In this document: one piece after another, positions 15,943 to 24,963 of the stretch
Layout: the number at the start of each line of letters is the position of its first letter
How positions within the stretch are numbered: the first letter of the stretch is position 1
NCBI GenBank assembly: GCA_902593125.1
Contig: CACJGU010000009.1
Location: 1 to 41,983 of the forward strand
DNA length: 41,983 nucleotides
Source: an uncultured Alphaproteobacteria bacterium
Lineage (GTDB): Bacteria > Pseudomonadota > Alphaproteobacteria > HIMB59 > GCA-002718135
Direction: 5' to 3'
Position numbers and translations under genes: made by a program
Notes under the pieces: generated by a model
Seen by the model: only the letters and a program-made list of their open reading frames with translations
Told to the model about the DNA's origin: nothing
Database searches by the model: none

Positions 15943-16843
15943 AAAGTTTAGGATTAAAATTTTGTTTAGGAATAATAGCTCCTTTAAATTTTGCAACAGT
16001 TTTTCCGAGCTCGTGAGAAAATTTTATACAATCTTTAATATTTTTATTGTTGAAGTAATTATAGAGAAAGCAAGCATTAAATGCATCCCCGCATCCTGTT
16101 GTATCTTTAACTTTTTTATTTAAATGCAATTTATAATTTTGAAAATTATCTTTATTATAAACACTTACTTCACCATTACTAGAGCGTAATACAGCAATTT
16201 TTTTATTGTAATTACTTTTAATAATACTTTTATAGTTTCTCAAACCTAAATTATTTAAATCATCTTTTGTCATAAAAATAATATCAGCAATACGGCTAAA
16301 CTTAATTATAGTTTGTAATGCAATTGTTTTACTCTTCCAATTATTTAATCTTACATTGAAATCAAAGTAAATTTTTATATTTTTGTCTTTTAATGACTTT
16401 AAAATTTTATAAAATTTCTCATTACTTTTTTGATCATAAATAGATAATGTAATTCCTGAAAAATAAATTGCATCGTATTTAGAAATTTGTTTAAATAAAA
16501 CTTTAGAATTAACATTCTTAAGTAAAGTTTTAGCAGCAGAATTAGACCTCCAATAAAAAAAATTTCTTTCACCATTTTTGTTATTCTGAATAAGGTATAA
16601 ACCTAGAGTTTTGTTAATATTCATAAAAATATTATGAGTCTTAACTTTTTCATCATTTAAAAATTTTAACATTTTTTTACTAAGAAAATCTTTCCCGGTA
16701 GATGAAATATATGATGATTTTGCCCCTAACCTCGATAAGTAAATTGCAGAATTAGCGGTGTCTCCAGCAAAATTTTGTCTAAAAATGTTATGTTCAATAT
16801 TTGACAGCTCAATCATGCATTCGCCTATCGAACAAATACGCAT
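15932..16843 (-). CDS. kdgK: PfkB-family sugar kinase, probable 2-keto-3-deoxygluconate kinase
   Basis: This enzyme would phosphorylate 2-keto-3-deoxygluconate (or -galactonate) at O6, making the substrate of the aldolase encoded next. The 303-residue ribokinase-type protein has the N-terminal Gly27-Asp-Thr-Ala-Asn substrate region and the C-terminal signature Asp247-Thr-Thr-Gly-Cys-Gly-Asp253, with Asp253 as catalytic base. Pairing with the aldolase by an 11-bp overlap supports the KDG assignment over other PfkB kinases. The protein is unusually Lys/Asn-rich. It starts 5 bp after the SMP-30 gene. Confidence 0.87.
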   Translation of the reverse strand: MRICSIGECMIELSNIEHNIFRQNFAGDTANSAIYLSRLGAKSSYISSTGKDFLSKKMLKFLNDEKVKTHNIFMNINKTLGLYLIQNNKNGERNFFYWRSNSAAKTLLKNVNSKVLFKQISKYDAIYFSGITLSIYDQKSNEKFYKILKSLKDKNIKIYFDFNVRLNNWKSKTIALQTIIKFSRIADIIFMTKDDLNNLGLRNYKSIIKSNYNKKIAVLRSSNGEVSVYNKDNFQNYKLHLNKKVKDTTGCGDAFNACFLYNYFNNKNIKDCIKFSHELGKTVAKFKGAIIPKQNFNPKLYVI

Positions 16844-16848
16844 TAATT

Positions 16849-17688
16849 TTATTTATATAGACTAGAAATATCTATTTCAGTAATATGCCATCTACCTAAA
16901 TTTGCAGTATACATAGTATTTCCATCTTCTGATATTGCAATATTTGTTGGATGCGCCATAGTTGTACAATGTTTATCTTCTATTAAAAGTTTTGTGTTAC
17001 CTTTAGTATCAGCCATATAAATTCTTGAAGGTTCATAACAACTAATGAATAAATTATTATCTTTATCAAATGCTAAACCGTCTGGTACTATAGCAATGTC
17101 TTCAGTAAAAATTTCTTTTTTTCCAAAAGAGCCATCGTCATTAATTGGAAGTCTTGAAACACAGGGGTGAAAAGATTCAACAACATACAAATAATTACCA
17201 TCAGGAGACAAACACATACCATTTGCAAAATTAAATAATTCCTCTGAACAAGGACCACCCTCTCCACTAGTCAAATCAAATTTATAAAGACCAATTCCTT
17301 TTTCATTAAATCCAAAACTATCAGATACATAAATACAATTTCTTTTTTTATCAATTACAGGATAATTTGGAATTTTTGGACCTTTAGCAAATTCTTTGAA
17401 TGTTTTTTTTTCACTATCATATTTAAACAAAGCTGCTTCTTTCATTTCACAGGCAAATACATTTTTATTAATGTCTATTGCTATACCTAAAATAAACCCA
17501 CCACTGCTTGCCAAACATTCCATTTTAGATTTGTCCTTTTCAATTTTCATTATTTCACCATTTTCTGTTCCACAATAAACAAAACCATCATTATCTAAAG
17601 CTACTCCTTCAGGATGTTGTAACCTTGGATTTGAAAATATTCCATCATAATAAACTTTTGCTTTGTTTGAATCTAAAATTGGTTGCAT
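16849..17688 (-). CDS. SMP-30/gluconolactonase-family lactonase
   Basis: This is a six-bladed beta-propeller enzyme that hydrolyses sugar lactones formed by dehydrogenases. The 279-residue protein carries the expected metal-site elements: Glu27 in His-Pro-Glu-Gly, Asn156 in Ala-Asn-Gly, and Asp203 in Val-Pro-Asp-Gly. Repeated Asp-Gly turns mark the blades. A GGAGAG ribosome-binding site precedes the ATG. In the operon it follows the fused CoA-transferase by 15 bp and precedes the kinase by 5 bp. With the SDR and kinase/aldolase pair it fits an oxidative sugar route, though no acid dehydratase gene is in this operon. A strictosidine-synthase-like relative is the main alternative. Confidence 0.85.
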   Translation of the reverse strand: MQPILDSNKAKVYYDGIFSNPRLQHPEGVALDNDGFVYCGTENGEIMKIEKDKSKMECLASSGGFILGIAIDINKNVFACEMKEAALFKYDSEKKTFKEFAKGPKIPNYPVIDKKRNCIYVSDSFGFNEKGIGLYKFDLTSGEGGPCSEELFNFANGMCLSPDGNYLYVVESFHPCVSRLPINDDGSFGKKEIFTEDIAIVPDGLAFDKDNNLFISCYEPSRIYMADTKGNTKLLIEDKHCTTMAHPTNIAISEDGNTMYTANLGRWHITEIDISSLYK

Positions 17689-17703
17689 TAATATCTCTCC
17701 TTT

Positions 17704-19434
17704 TTAATTTAAACTCTTTATAATATTTTTTTCTTGTCCTATGATTTCTTCCAATAATTTTATTCTTTCTTCTCCACTTGTAAACTCTAACTTTCTTATA
17801 TTGAGAGGATCTACTATATTTCTTAATACATTTAACTGACTTGTGGTTGGCATTTTGGTTGTTTTACATCCTTTTTTATATTTTACCTTAAAAGATGTAT
17901 TATTCTGTATCTCTTCTTTTGTAACACCCTTATGAATACTAATAACTTCTAACAATCCAGTTTTTTTATTTTTTTCAAAAATGCATAAATTAGTAAATAT
18001 TTTTACATGCCCTGGTTTCAAACCTGCGCGTAATCTTTCTTTATCTTTAAACAATCCTCTTCCAGCACTAACATAGTCAACTTTTTCTACAAAACTTAAT
18101 TTAGAGTGTTTAGTTACGTATCCAATAAAATGCTGATGAAGATTTGATACATCTGCCATTCCCCCTTGTCCTGGCAATCTTAAAATACCACCACTTTTTT
18201 TCTTTATTTCAATATTATTGACATCTCCGTATTTATCAATTTGAGCTGCTCCTATTACTTCATGTGTAATTTGACCATTTTGGTAATAAATACTGTACGA
18301 GTCATCACCTCCCCAAAAGTTAATACAGGTTTCTCTATCTAAGACTTCACTAAATGACAAAGTCATTGGTCTAAAACTAACATCATGATGTCCATATGTC
18401 ATAGTGGTAAGAATTAATTTTGGGGCATGTAATTTTTTTGCGAGAAAGTATGAAACATTAGCCAACGGTGATACTGCACCAGAGCTACACAAGCTATTGT
18501 CATCATATTCATTTGCAAGTGCAAATGCCATAATTTCATCGCTTGTTACTTTTTCTTTATTTTTACTATTTCTATAATTTTTAGATAAATAATTTTTAAA
18601 ATACTTTGAATTTAATTTATTTGATTTAGTGATAAATTGTCTGTTTTTTTTAAAACTTGTTCCAATCTTAAGTGGTGTTTTTAAAAATGCATTTTTAAGA
18701 TCCTCATAGTCAGTTATGTAATAAGGAACTGACGATGTGGGATAAGCTCCATATGGTACGTGAGCTATTGCTTTAACAAAATTTTTCGAAATTAAACTAC
18801 CTTTTTTTTCACGTGCTAAAACATCTCTAGATACAACCTCGTCAACTGTCACAATTAATTGTTTACTTGCACCAGCCATAATTGTATCTAAAGCACGAGG
18901 TCCAAGAATTTCTATATTTCCATCTTCATCAGCTCTACTTGCATGTAGTAGAAAATTATCAATTTTTAGTGATGGTACAATTGCAAAATTATTTTTTGAA
19001 ATAGGATCTTTGAATTTCTTGCAATAATTTGTTTTGTTAGGTAAATCTGATCCCCATGGATATTGAAATATTTCGGAATCTAGATTTTGTTGTCCAGCAC
19101 GTAAAGCTTTTATTAATCCAAGAGCTGACCAATCTATAACTTCGATTGATTTATTTTCACAAGTTTTTCTAAACAATGGGGCTAGTCCAAAAATATCAAG
19201 ACTTGAGAAACAAATTTGAATTTTTTTAATAGCATTTTTTTGAAGAAAAAGCTCTAGGGCTAAGCCACCTGACCAGCTAATAAATTCTAAATTTTTTGGA
19301 TTTTTTTCTAATAATTTATTTATTAATGAAATTGGTAATCTTGCAAAGTGATGTCCTCCTATTCCAATAGAGGTATTATTCTTAATAAGAGTTGTTAGAG
19401 TATTTAATGATTTAAATTTTGATGAAAGCTTCAT
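17704..19434 (-). CDS. Fused class I CoA-transferase-like protein (GctA+GctB fusion) lacking the catalytic glutamate
   Basis: The 576-residue protein joins an alpha-subunit-like domain (about 1-255) and a beta-subunit-like domain (about 297-530) of the glutaconate-CoA-transferase/IpdAB type. The N-terminal part has Gly-Ile-Gly-Gly-His-His at 24-29 and Leu-Arg-Ala-Gly near 111-114. The C-terminal part has Gly-Ala-Ala-Gln-Ile-Asp near 395-400 and Gly422-Gln-Gly-Gly, a likely oxyanion loop. Where GctB has the thioester-forming Glu of its Glu-Ser-Gly motif, this protein has Thr346-Tyr-Gly. It may therefore be a CoA-dependent hydrolase or ring-opening enzyme, like IpdAB, rather than a transferase. 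Its start overlaps the epimerase-like gene's stop by one base. Confidence 0.78.
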   Translation of the reverse strand: MKLSSKFKSLNTLTTLIKNNTSIGIGGHHFARLPISLINKLLEKNPKNLEFISWSGGLALELFLQKNAIKKIQICFSSLDIFGLAPLFRKTCENKSIEVIDWSALGLIKALRAGQQNLDSEIFQYPWGSDLPNKTNYCKKFKDPISKNNFAIVPSLKIDNFLLHASRADEDGNIEILGPRALDTIMAGASKQLIVTVDEVVSRDVLAREKKGSLISKNFVKAIAHVPYGAYPTSSVPYYITDYEDLKNAFLKTPLKIGTSFKKNRQFITKSNKLNSKYFKNYLSKNYRNSKNKEKVTSDEIMAFALANEYDDNSLCSSGAVSPLANVSYFLAKKLHAPKLILTTMTYGHHDVSFRPMTLSFSEVLDRETCINFWGGDDSYSIYYQNGQITHEVIGAAQIDKYGDVNNIEIKKKSGGILRLPGQGGMADVSNLHQHFIGYVTKHSKLSFVEKVDYVSAGRGLFKDKERLRAGLKPGHVKIFTNLCIFEKNKKTGLLEVISIHKGVTKEEIQNNTSFKVKYKKGCKTTKMPTTSQLNVLRNIVDPLNIRKLEFTSGEERIKLLEEIIGQEKNIIKSLN

Positions 19435-20450
19435 TATAATGCATTTATAGAAAATGAATAATCTGTAACAAGTGGATCATCTTTGTATAATTTTACACTA
19501 GTTGCAACGTTTCTTTTAGATATTGGATTTTCTTTATTTAGAGACACATGTGTTGATAATCCAAAGGCAGAACTTATTGGCTCAAAACCTATTGTTACGT
19601 GATTACTGTTCCAGGGATATTCTACTCTACCTTTATTACTTACCCACATGAGAACTGAAGAAAAATGATGAGGATTCCAAGTAAAATTAAATTTATAATT
19701 TTCTTCAAAATTCTCTAAAGACATATTCCCATCAATGCCACATAATTGAAAAAGATCTTCAAAATTTCCATCAAACGGAGGCTGTGAAAGATCTAGGATG
19801 TTTCCATTATATCCCTCAACACTTTCTAATGTTGAAAATTCTTTTCCGATTGCTCCTAATGTTTTGTCTTTTAAAACTAATCCTGGGTAATTAAGTCCAA
19901 ATTTAAAATTACCTGGTTTAATTTTTATTTTTGACATGTTTTTTGGAATTCGAAGCATAGGATGCAAACCAATAGGTAATTCGCAATCATTTTTTACATG
20001 TATTTGAAGAGTACAAAATATCTTGTTAAGCTGATCATCATTAACCTCAATTGATCTAACTAAATAGTCTACTAAATCATTTTCAGGATATTTGATTTTA
20101 AATTCTAACTTATGAGATTTTTTGTCAACTAATTCCCAATTTTTATTTGAACTATAACCATGAGGTTCATTTACAACATATGGCTTTTCTGAATATGATT
20201 TTACCCAATCTTTTGTTATTTCCTCTACAGGAGAATTAATCCCGAAGGGAACACATGGAAATTCACCCTTGAGATTTTTTAGTATTCCTGGGAGTGAATT
20301 AAACTCATCTGAATCATCATTAAGCCAATCAGGTTCATGCAAAGGCTTAATTTTTTTTCCATTAAAATTAAATATGGGTACCATTTTACAACCTAGTGTA
20401 TCAACTTCAATTTCTCCACCTTTCCAATTAAGTAAAATTTTTTCACTCAT
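19434..20450 (-). CDS. Aldose 1-epimerase-like protein (galactose mutarotase fold)
   Basis: This 338-residue protein is rich in beta strands and has the two conserved points of mutarotase-like enzymes: a His in Ile-Gly-Leu-His-Pro near 181-185 and a Glu in Gly-Phe-Glu-Pro-Ile-Ser near the C-terminal third. It would interconvert anomers of the imported sugar before dehydrogenation. Overall similarity to GalM is weak, so a non-enzymatic or differently specific member of the superfamily is possible. It lies 5 bp after the CaiB/BaiF gene and shares one base with the next gene (TAATG), implying coupled translation. Confidence 0.7.
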   Translation of the reverse strand: MSEKILLNWKGGEIEVDTLGCKMVPIFNFNGKKIKPLHEPDWLNDDSDEFNSLPGILKNLKGEFPCVPFGINSPVEEITKDWVKSYSEKPYVVNEPHGYSSNKNWELVDKKSHKLEFKIKYPENDLVDYLVRSIEVNDDQLNKIFCTLQIHVKNDCELPIGLHPMLRIPKNMSKIKIKPGNFKFGLNYPGLVLKDKTLGAIGKEFSTLESVEGYNGNILDLSQPPFDGNFEDLFQLCGIDGNMSLENFEENYKFNFTWNPHHFSSVLMWVSNKGRVEYPWNSNHVTIGFEPISSAFGLSTHVSLNKENPISKRNVATSVKLYKDDPLVTDYSFSINAL

Positions 20451-20455
20451 TAATC

Positions 20456-21688
20456 TTAACTTTCAACAGTAATGATTTTTTCATCTTCATATTGTTTGAT
20501 TTCATCAATAGAATAACCAAATTCTTTCAATATTTCATAACTATGCTCTCCTACCAATGGAGCTGGTTTAGAAATTTTGGGTGGAGTTTCACTCATTTTT
20601 GCTGCTGGAGAAACTGTATGAACAGTTCCATATTTTTTGTGCGTATAACTAGTAAACATTTTCATGTGTTTGACCTGAGGATCATCTAATACTTCCAGAT
20701 GTTTATAAACAGGAGCGACCCAGGCACCTTTTTCTAATAATGTATTTAGTAAATATTCACTGGTATATTCTTTTGTTCTTTTTTCTATATGATTAAATAT
20801 TTCATCTCTTTTAGTAAATTGAATTTGAGATCCAAAAGCTCCTCTGGGACCATCATCCTTGTAATTTGTAGCAATAGTTTCATCTTCTAGTACTTCCGCT
20901 AGAAGTTCAAGTGTTGCAATTGCAATACTTATGTATTTATCTTTTGTTTTATAAACCCCAAATGGTGCAGCAGTCCCCGGATGGCCAATTCCAGATTTTG
21001 CTCTTTCAAATTCTTGACCCAAATTCAAAACAGCAACAAATTCTTGAAGTTCATGTTGCAAAAGAGCACTCAATAAATCTATTTCAATTTCCTGACCTTC
21101 GCCAGTCCTATCCCTATGATACAATGCAGACAGAATACTAATTACCATATTATAAGATCCTAATTGATCTGCCATTCCTGCTCCTACTGGTACCGGAGGT
21201 CCATCAGCTCTTCCCGTATTATATGTAAGTCCAGACATACCTTGTATTAATAGATCTTGTCCCGGTCTATTTCCATATGGACCAGTTCTTCCATATCCTG
21301 ATCCATTACAATAGATTATTTTTGGATTTATTTTTTTTAAATCTTCAAATCCAAAACCGAGTTTACTCATTACCCCAGGTCTAAAGTTTTGAATTACAAC
21401 ATCGCAGTCTTTTACCATTTTATATAAAATATCTTTACCTTTTGGGCTCTTCATATCTATGGCTAAAGATCTTTTGTTTCTGTTCCATGATAAAAAAGTA
21501 GCAGCTTGTGTTCCTCCAACTTTTTTATTGAAAAAATGCCAACGCCTATAATCATCCCCTACCTCAGCTCTTTCAATTTTATAGATTGTTGCACCATAAT
21601 CCCCTAGAATTTGAGTAGCAAATGGTCCTGCTAAGAGATGACTAAAATCTAGAACTCTTAATCCACTTAATGCTGATTTATCATCCAT
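20456..21688 (-). CDS. CaiB/BaiF class III CoA-transferase
   Basis: This enzyme family moves CoA between carboxylic acids through an aspartyl-anhydride intermediate. The 410-residue protein opens with the standard Gly-Leu-Arg-Val-Leu-Asp-Phe and Leu-Ala-Gly-Pro-Phe motif (9-23), has Asn101-Phe-Arg-Pro-Gly, and the catalytic Asp145 in Pro-Gly-Gln-Asp-Leu. Length is normal for the family. It lies between an SDR (5 bp upstream) and the epimerase-like gene (5 bp downstream) in the ribose-type importer operon. Formyl-CoA, succinyl-CoA or another donor is possible. A CoA-transferase beside sugar-acid genes is uncommon and suggests a CoA-activated intermediate. Confidence 0.92.
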   Translation of the reverse strand: MDDKSALSGLRVLDFSHLLAGPFATQILGDYGATIYKIERAEVGDDYRRWHFFNKKVGGTQAATFLSWNRNKRSLAIDMKSPKGKDILYKMVKDCDVVIQNFRPGVMSKLGFGFEDLKKINPKIIYCNGSGYGRTGPYGNRPGQDLLIQGMSGLTYNTGRADGPPVPVGAGMADQLGSYNMVISILSALYHRDRTGEGQEIEIDLLSALLQHELQEFVAVLNLGQEFERAKSGIGHPGTAAPFGVYKTKDKYISIAIATLELLAEVLEDETIATNYKDDGPRGAFGSQIQFTKRDEIFNHIEKRTKEYTSEYLLNTLLEKGAWVAPVYKHLEVLDDPQVKHMKMFTSYTHKKYGTVHTVSPAAKMSETPPKISKPAPLVGEHSYEILKEFGYSIDEIKQYEDEKIITVES

Positions 21689-21693
21689 AAATA

Positions 21694-22494
21694 TTATTTA
21701 CTTCTTGAGCCTGCTCCTGGTTTCATTCTTGGAGTTATAGTAAGACCTCCATCAACTCTAAAATCTGCACCATTTGTAAATGCACCACCATCAGATGCAA
21801 GAAAGACAGCTGTGGCACCAATTTCTTCTGGTTCACCAATTCTACCAATAGGATGCATACCTAATTGTTCTTCAAATAGTTTTCCAGTCCCATCTTCTGC
21901 AACAACTTGTTTTACCATTTCAGTATTGATAGTTCCTGGAGATATTGAATTAGTTCTTATGTTGTAAGGACCAAACTCAGTAGCGAGTTGTCTTGTCATT
22001 GAAATTATTCCACCCTTAGTTGCAGCATATGCAGCCCAACCTGGTAAAGGTGTGTGAGCTTGAGCAGAAGCTATATTAATGATTGATCCTCCACCTATTT
22101 TTTTAAAAATTGGTATTGAGTGTTTGCATCCATAAAATACACTTGATAAATTTGAACCTATAACTGCGTGCCAATCTTCATCTGACATATCGGTAACTGG
22201 GTAGCCACCAATTGCTCTTGCCGCATTATTTACCACAACATTAAGAGTATTAAATTTTTTTTCCGCAGTCTGGATAACATTCTTTACATCTTCTTCTTTA
22301 GAAACATCAGCTTTAACAAAAGTAACACTTGAGTTGATTTTCTGTAAGTCTGCACAGACTTGTTCACCTAGTTCCTCATTCACATCTGATAAAACAACAT
22401 TAGCACCAGAGTTTACAAAACTAGTTGCTATAGCTTTTCCTATTCCTGACGCTGTTCCAGTAACAACTGCAACTTTATTATTTAAATCAGTCAT
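21694..22494 (-). CDS. SDR dehydrogenase, probable sugar or cyclitol dehydrogenase
   Basis: This 266-residue classical SDR has Thr12-Gly-Thr-Ala-Ser-Gly-Ile-Gly19, Asp37 (NAD preference), Asn89-Asn-Ala-Ala, and catalytic Ser143, Tyr156 and Lys160. It comes 17 bp after the second ribose-type permease gene with a GGAG ribosome-binding site, so it is the first catabolic gene of the operon and the natural candidate for the first oxidation of the imported compound. Relatives oxidise aldoses, inositols and hydroxy acids; which applies here is unknown. Confidence 0.9.
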   Translation of the reverse strand: MTDLNNKVAVVTGTASGIGKAIATSFVNSGANVVLSDVNEELGEQVCADLQKINSSVTFVKADVSKEEDVKNVIQTAEKKFNTLNVVVNNAARAIGGYPVTDMSDEDWHAVIGSNLSSVFYGCKHSIPIFKKIGGGSIINIASAQAHTPLPGWAAYAATKGGIISMTRQLATEFGPYNIRTNSISPGTINTEMVKQVVAEDGTGKLFEEQLGMHPIGRIGEPEEIGATAVFLASDGGAFTNGADFRVDGGLTITPRMKPGAGSRSK

Positions 22495-22511
22495 ATTTTT
22501 CTCCTTTGTTT

Positions 22512-23465
22512 CTATAATGATCTATTTCTTTTTAGTTCATCAAATCCTACAGCAATTATTATAATTACACCATTAACAACTAATTGCCATTGTGTATCAA
22601 TATTAAGTAATCCCAATCCATTAGAAATTACTGATAAAATCAGCACTCCAATTGCAGCCCCAGTCAAAGACCCAATGCCACCCGCAAGACTAACACCCCC
22701 CAAAACCACTGCCGCAACTACTTGGAATTCAAATAGATCTCCTGCAACATGGTTTGCAGATCCAATTCTAGATGCTAAAATTATTGCACTTATTGAGCTC
22801 AAAAAAGAGCAAATAACAAATGCACTTAATTTTAAAAGTTTTATGTTGTAACCTGCTAAGCGAGCAACTTCTTGATTTCCACCTACTGCATATAATTTTC
22901 TTCCATAACTTGTATTTCGCATTACAAATATAAATACTAATAAGATAACTAATCCAATAATTGCTGCATAGGGAATAGTTCCCATGAATTTGCCGTTACC
23001 AATATAAAAAAAGAAATCTGACATTAATTCATCTGGAATAGCTCTCTGACCTGTATAAAGGTACACAGCACCTCTAAGGATAAATAACATACCTAACGTT
23101 ACAATTAGAGAGCTAACTCCAAGATAAACTGAGAAAAATCCATTTATAAGCCCAATTAGGATTCCAAATACTAAACAAAGAATAATACCTAGTGGAACGC
23201 TTCCAGTAATATTCATAGTTTCTATTAATGGTATTGATACAAATGCAAGAAGGGATCCGATTGAAATATCTACCTCTCCTGCAATCAATAAAACTGAAAA
23301 ACCTATTGCTGCGATTAGAATGATAGACATCTGGCCTGAAACATTCATAATATTTCTTAACGTAAAGAAATATTCTGAACTAAAAGAAAAAACTACAAAC
23401 ACAATCAAAAATATTACAAATAATGCTAACTCACCTTTTCTTAGATATCTTAAGATATTATTCAT
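22512..23465 (-). CDS. Ribose/xylose-type ABC importer permease (RbsC/AraH family)
   Basis: This is one of two membrane subunits of a CUT2-type sugar importer. The protein has eight to ten hydrophobic segments and the family's Gly-Glu-Val-Asp-Ile-Ser-Ile-Gly motif. I chose the ATG at 23465 (317 residues), one base after the ATPase stop, because relatives begin with a short charged leader just like the one that follows. An ATG at 23540 would overlap the ATPase gene by 74 bp and add 25 atypical residues. It is followed by the SDR gene after 17 bp. Confidence 0.9.
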   Translation of the reverse strand: MNNILRYLRKGELALFVIFLIVFVVFSFSSEYFFTLRNIMNVSGQMSIILIAAIGFSVLLIAGEVDISIGSLLAFVSIPLIETMNITGSVPLGIILCLVFGILIGLINGFFSVYLGVSSLIVTLGMLFILRGAVYLYTGQRAIPDELMSDFFFYIGNGKFMGTIPYAAIIGLVILLVFIFVMRNTSYGRKLYAVGGNQEVARLAGYNIKLLKLSAFVICSFLSSISAIILASRIGSANHVAGDLFEFQVVAAVVLGGVSLAGGIGSLTGAAIGVLILSVISNGLGLLNIDTQWQLVVNGVIIIIAVGFDELKRNRSL

Positions 23466-23466
23466 T

Positions 23467-24963
23467 TTAACTAACTGATGCCTTAAAAATTTCTTCTTGA
23501 TTAACATTGCCACGATAAAATTCTTTGCTAATTTTTCCATCAGCCATTACTAATATTCTATCACTGAGACTTAAAAGATCGTTCATTTCTGATGTCATCA
23601 GCAATACTGATAAACCTTCTTTTGCGAGATCATTAATTAAACTTAATACTTCTGTTTTTGCTCCTATATCAACTCCCCTAGTTGGCTCATCGAGTATTAT
23701 AATTTTTAACTCTCTTATTAACCATCTACTAACTAAAACTTTCTGTTGATTGCCACCACTTAAGAGAGTAATTAATCTTTCTGAGGAAGGGGTTTTTACT
23801 GAAAACTTTTTTATGTAATCATCAGCAGCATTCTTTTCTCTTTTTTTATTTATAATAAACAAATCTTCAAATATTTTAAGACTTGGAAGACTCATGTTTT
23901 CTCTTAAATTCATATCTTTAACAATACCCTCACCTTTTCTATCCTCAGTAATATAACCAACTCCGTTATTAACCATTGTTGATGTGTTAAAACTTTTATA
24001 GTTATTATTGTTTATTTCTACATACCCTTCAGTAATCTTATCGTATCCAAAAATAGCTTTTGCTAACTCAGTCCTTCCAGCACCCATAAGTCCAAAAAAA
24101 CCTAAAATTTCACCCTCATGTAGATCAAATGAAACATTATTAATTTTATTTTTGGAGCTAATTTGTTTAACTTTCATGACAGTTTTTGCACTTGAAATGT
24201 CAACAGGTCTTTCAAAAGTAGCATTTACAGTTCTTCCGACCATGTCCTTGATTATGGTTTCTTCACTTGATTCAGAAATTAATTTATTTGAAATATGTTG
24301 CCCATCCCTAAGAACTGTTACTTCATCAGCTATTTGAAAAATTTCATCTATTTTGTGAGTTACATATAAAATTGCTATGTTATTTTGTTTTAAATTTTTA
24401 ATGACAGTAAATAGTTTATCGATTTCATTAGGAGTTAAGGAGGAGGTTGGCTCATCCATAATAACTAAAGAAGCATTCTTAAAAACAGCCTTTGCTATTT
24501 CAACCATTTGTTGTTGGGAAATGGATAAATCTGATATTTTTGATTTTGGATTTAAATCAAAACCAATTCTATTAAATAACTCTTCTGTATCCTTATAAAG
24601 TTTGTTCCAATTTATTATACCTAAGTTATTAGTAGGAAAATTATCTAAAAATATGTTCTCAGCAACAGAAAATTCAGAAATCAACGAAATTTCTTGATAA
24701 ACTACTTTTATACCATAATTTAAACTATCATTAGGATTTCTAATATTTAGCTTATTTTCATCAAATGAGATATCACCAGAATCTTTAGAATAAGCTCCTG
24801 CTAAAATTTTGATGAGAGTTGATTTACCTGCACCATTTTCGCCCATAAGTGCGTGAACTTTTCCTGATGCAATTTTCATACTGACATTATCCAATGCTTG
24901 AACACCAGGGAAAGATTTACTCACTGATTCAATTTTTAATTCTTTAAAATTGATATTAATCAC
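23467..24963 (-). CDS. Ribose-type ABC importer ATPase with two nucleotide-binding domains (RbsA family)
   Basis: This is a double ATPase of a CUT2 importer, about 498 residues. In the first half, Walker A is Gly41-Glu-Asn-Gly-Ala-Gly-Lys-Ser-Thr49, the signature Leu-Ser-Ile-Ser-Gln lies at 146-150, and Walker B/Asp-Glu-Pro ends near 173. The second half has a degenerate Walker A (Gly-Leu-Met-Gly-Ala-Gly-Arg-Thr), Leu-Ser-Gly-Gly-Asn and Leu-Asp-Glu-Pro-Thr-Arg-Gly-Val-Asp, the usual asymmetry. I prefer the GTG at 24963: GGAG lies exactly 8 bp upstream and the gene then overlaps the previous permease by 8 bp. An ATG at 24984 is the alternative. Confidence 0.93.
   Translation of the reverse strand: MININFKELKIESVSKSFPGVQALDNVSMKIASGKVHALMGENGAGKSTLIKILAGAYSKDSGDISFDENKLNIRNPNDSLNYGIKVVYQEISLISEFSVAENIFLDNFPTNNLGIINWNKLYKDTEELFNRIGFDLNPKSKISDLSISQQQMVEIAKAVFKNASLVIMDEPTSSLTPNEIDKLFTVIKNLKQNNIAILYVTHKIDEIFQIADEVTVLRDGQHISNKLISESSEETIIKDMVGRTVNATFERPVDISSAKTVMKVKQISSKNKINNVSFDLHEGEILGFFGLMGAGRTELAKAIFGYDKITEGYVEINNNNYKSFNTSTMVNNGVGYITEDRKGEGIVKDMNLRENMSLPSLKIFEDLFIINKKREKNAADDYIKKFSVKTPSSERLITLLSGGNQQKVLVSRWLIRELKIIILDEPTRGVDIGAKTEVLSLINDLAKEGLSVLLMTSEMNDLLSLSDRILVMADGKISKEFYRGNVNQEEIFKASVS

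Noticed and set aside
15943-15996. N-terminal extension of the KDPG aldolase from a TTG codon
   Set aside because: It lies inside the kinase gene and adds 18 residues not seen in the family; the ATG at 15942 fits better.
24008-24337. Open frame of 109 codons on the plus strand
   Set aside because: It lies wholly opposite the RbsA-like ATPase gene; the protein is low-complexity Ser/Leu/Ile-rich and matches nothing.
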